64,000 nt of DNA from an uncultured Acidobacteriia bacterium. GTDB lineage: Bacteria > Acidobacteriota > Terriglobia > Bryobacterales > Bryobacteraceae. Position 1 is the first letter of the stretch, and each line of letters begins with the position of its first letter. The translations under genes were made by a program, and so were the position numbers. The stretch spans positions 1 through 64,000 of the forward strand of contig CAINNJ010000066.1 in NCBI GenBank assembly GCA_903851195.1, written 5' to 3'. Under the pieces are notes generated by a model. The model saw nothing but the letters and a program-made list of their open reading frames with translations, was not told where the DNA came from and ran no database searches. Shown here piece by piece: positions 63,947 through 64,000 of this stretch.

Positions 63947-64000
63947 GTGCGGATTCTTGCTCTTGCGCTCGCGGCGGCGTTCGTACTGAGCGCGCAGATC
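63947..64000 (+). CDS. start of a secreted protein, cut by the window
   Basis: A GTG one base after the SUMF1-protein stop gives MRILALALAAAFVLSAQI, a clear signal-peptide start, and runs off the right edge. The protein type cannot be told. It continues the esterase/SUMF1 operon. Confidence 0.5.
   Translation, partial: MRILALALAAAFVLSAQI

Overview
The window is GC-rich and gene-dense. It reads as a chromosomal segment from an acidobacterium, most likely of the Solibacter/Bryobacter group. This is an inference from gene content, not from a marker gene. Pointers are a 1,202-residue Oar-type TonB-dependent receptor with a carboxypeptidase-regulatory-like N-terminus, a PQQ dehydrogenase with a fused cytochrome c, two PL22 oligogalacturonate lyases, a GtaA-type glutaminase, a PEP-CTERM protein, many secreted enzymes, and frequent GTG/TTG starts with 4-nt overlaps. 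No phage, IS element or CRISPR array was seen. The only RNA gene is a tRNA-Val(GAC).

Layout. 0.1-3.4 kb: divergent malQ and treS (alpha-glucan and trehalose). 3.4-8.1 kb: aldo/keto reductase and TonB receptor. 8.2-9.2 kb: nucleotidyltransferase plus small partner, toxin-antitoxin-like. 9.3-12.7 kb: leucine-rich-repeat protein, MscS-type membrane protein, glycosyltransferase. 12.8-15.1 kb: otsA-otsB. 15.1-18.6 kb: two secreted unknowns and a glutaminase-family protein. 18.7-22.4 kb: metH. 22.5-26.0 kb: rpiA, two PL22 lyases and an orphan antitoxin-like gene on one strand. 26-30.3 kb: diguanylate cyclase, tRNA-Val, DUF72, gamma-glutamyltransferase. 30.5-34.5 kb: zinc-ribbon microprotein, DinB-type protein, a mntA gene with a truncated hepT, PEP-CTERM protein, cupin, two permeases. 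34.6-41.3 kb: a 1,973-residue sensor kinase with two kinase cores, a response regulator, a 21-bp tandem repeat and a small lipoprotein. 41.3-46.7 kb: a 510-bp non-coding stretch, then carA-carB and a coupled secreted RbsD/FucU-like gene. 46.7-52.4 kb: duplicated coiled-coil membrane microproteins, esterase/SMP-30 fusion, DctA-type symporter, PQQ dehydrogenase. 52.4-56.8 kb: defence-like island with VapBC, UPF0175 plus a broken DUF3368 toxin, and a DUF4062/NB-ARC/TPR STAND protein. 56.9-64 kb: periplasmic-binding hybrid kinase, Gfo/Idh oxidoreductase, membrane glycosyltransferase, esterase, SUMF1-domain protein and the start of another secreted protein.

Themes. Trehalose can be made here by two routes: TreS from maltose, with MalQ linking to glucans, and OtsA-OtsB. 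A glycosyltransferase beside otsA may make another compatible solute. Pectin breakdown products would pass through the PL22 pair encoded with rpiA. Toxin-antitoxin genes recur in different states of decay: intact VapBC, an intact-length nucleotidyltransferase pair with an altered active-site loop, MntA beside a truncated HepT, UPF0175 beside a deleted DUF3368 toxin, and an orphan antitoxin-like gene. The STAND protein next to two of these modules is the best candidate for an undescribed defence system, though this cannot be proved from sequence alone.
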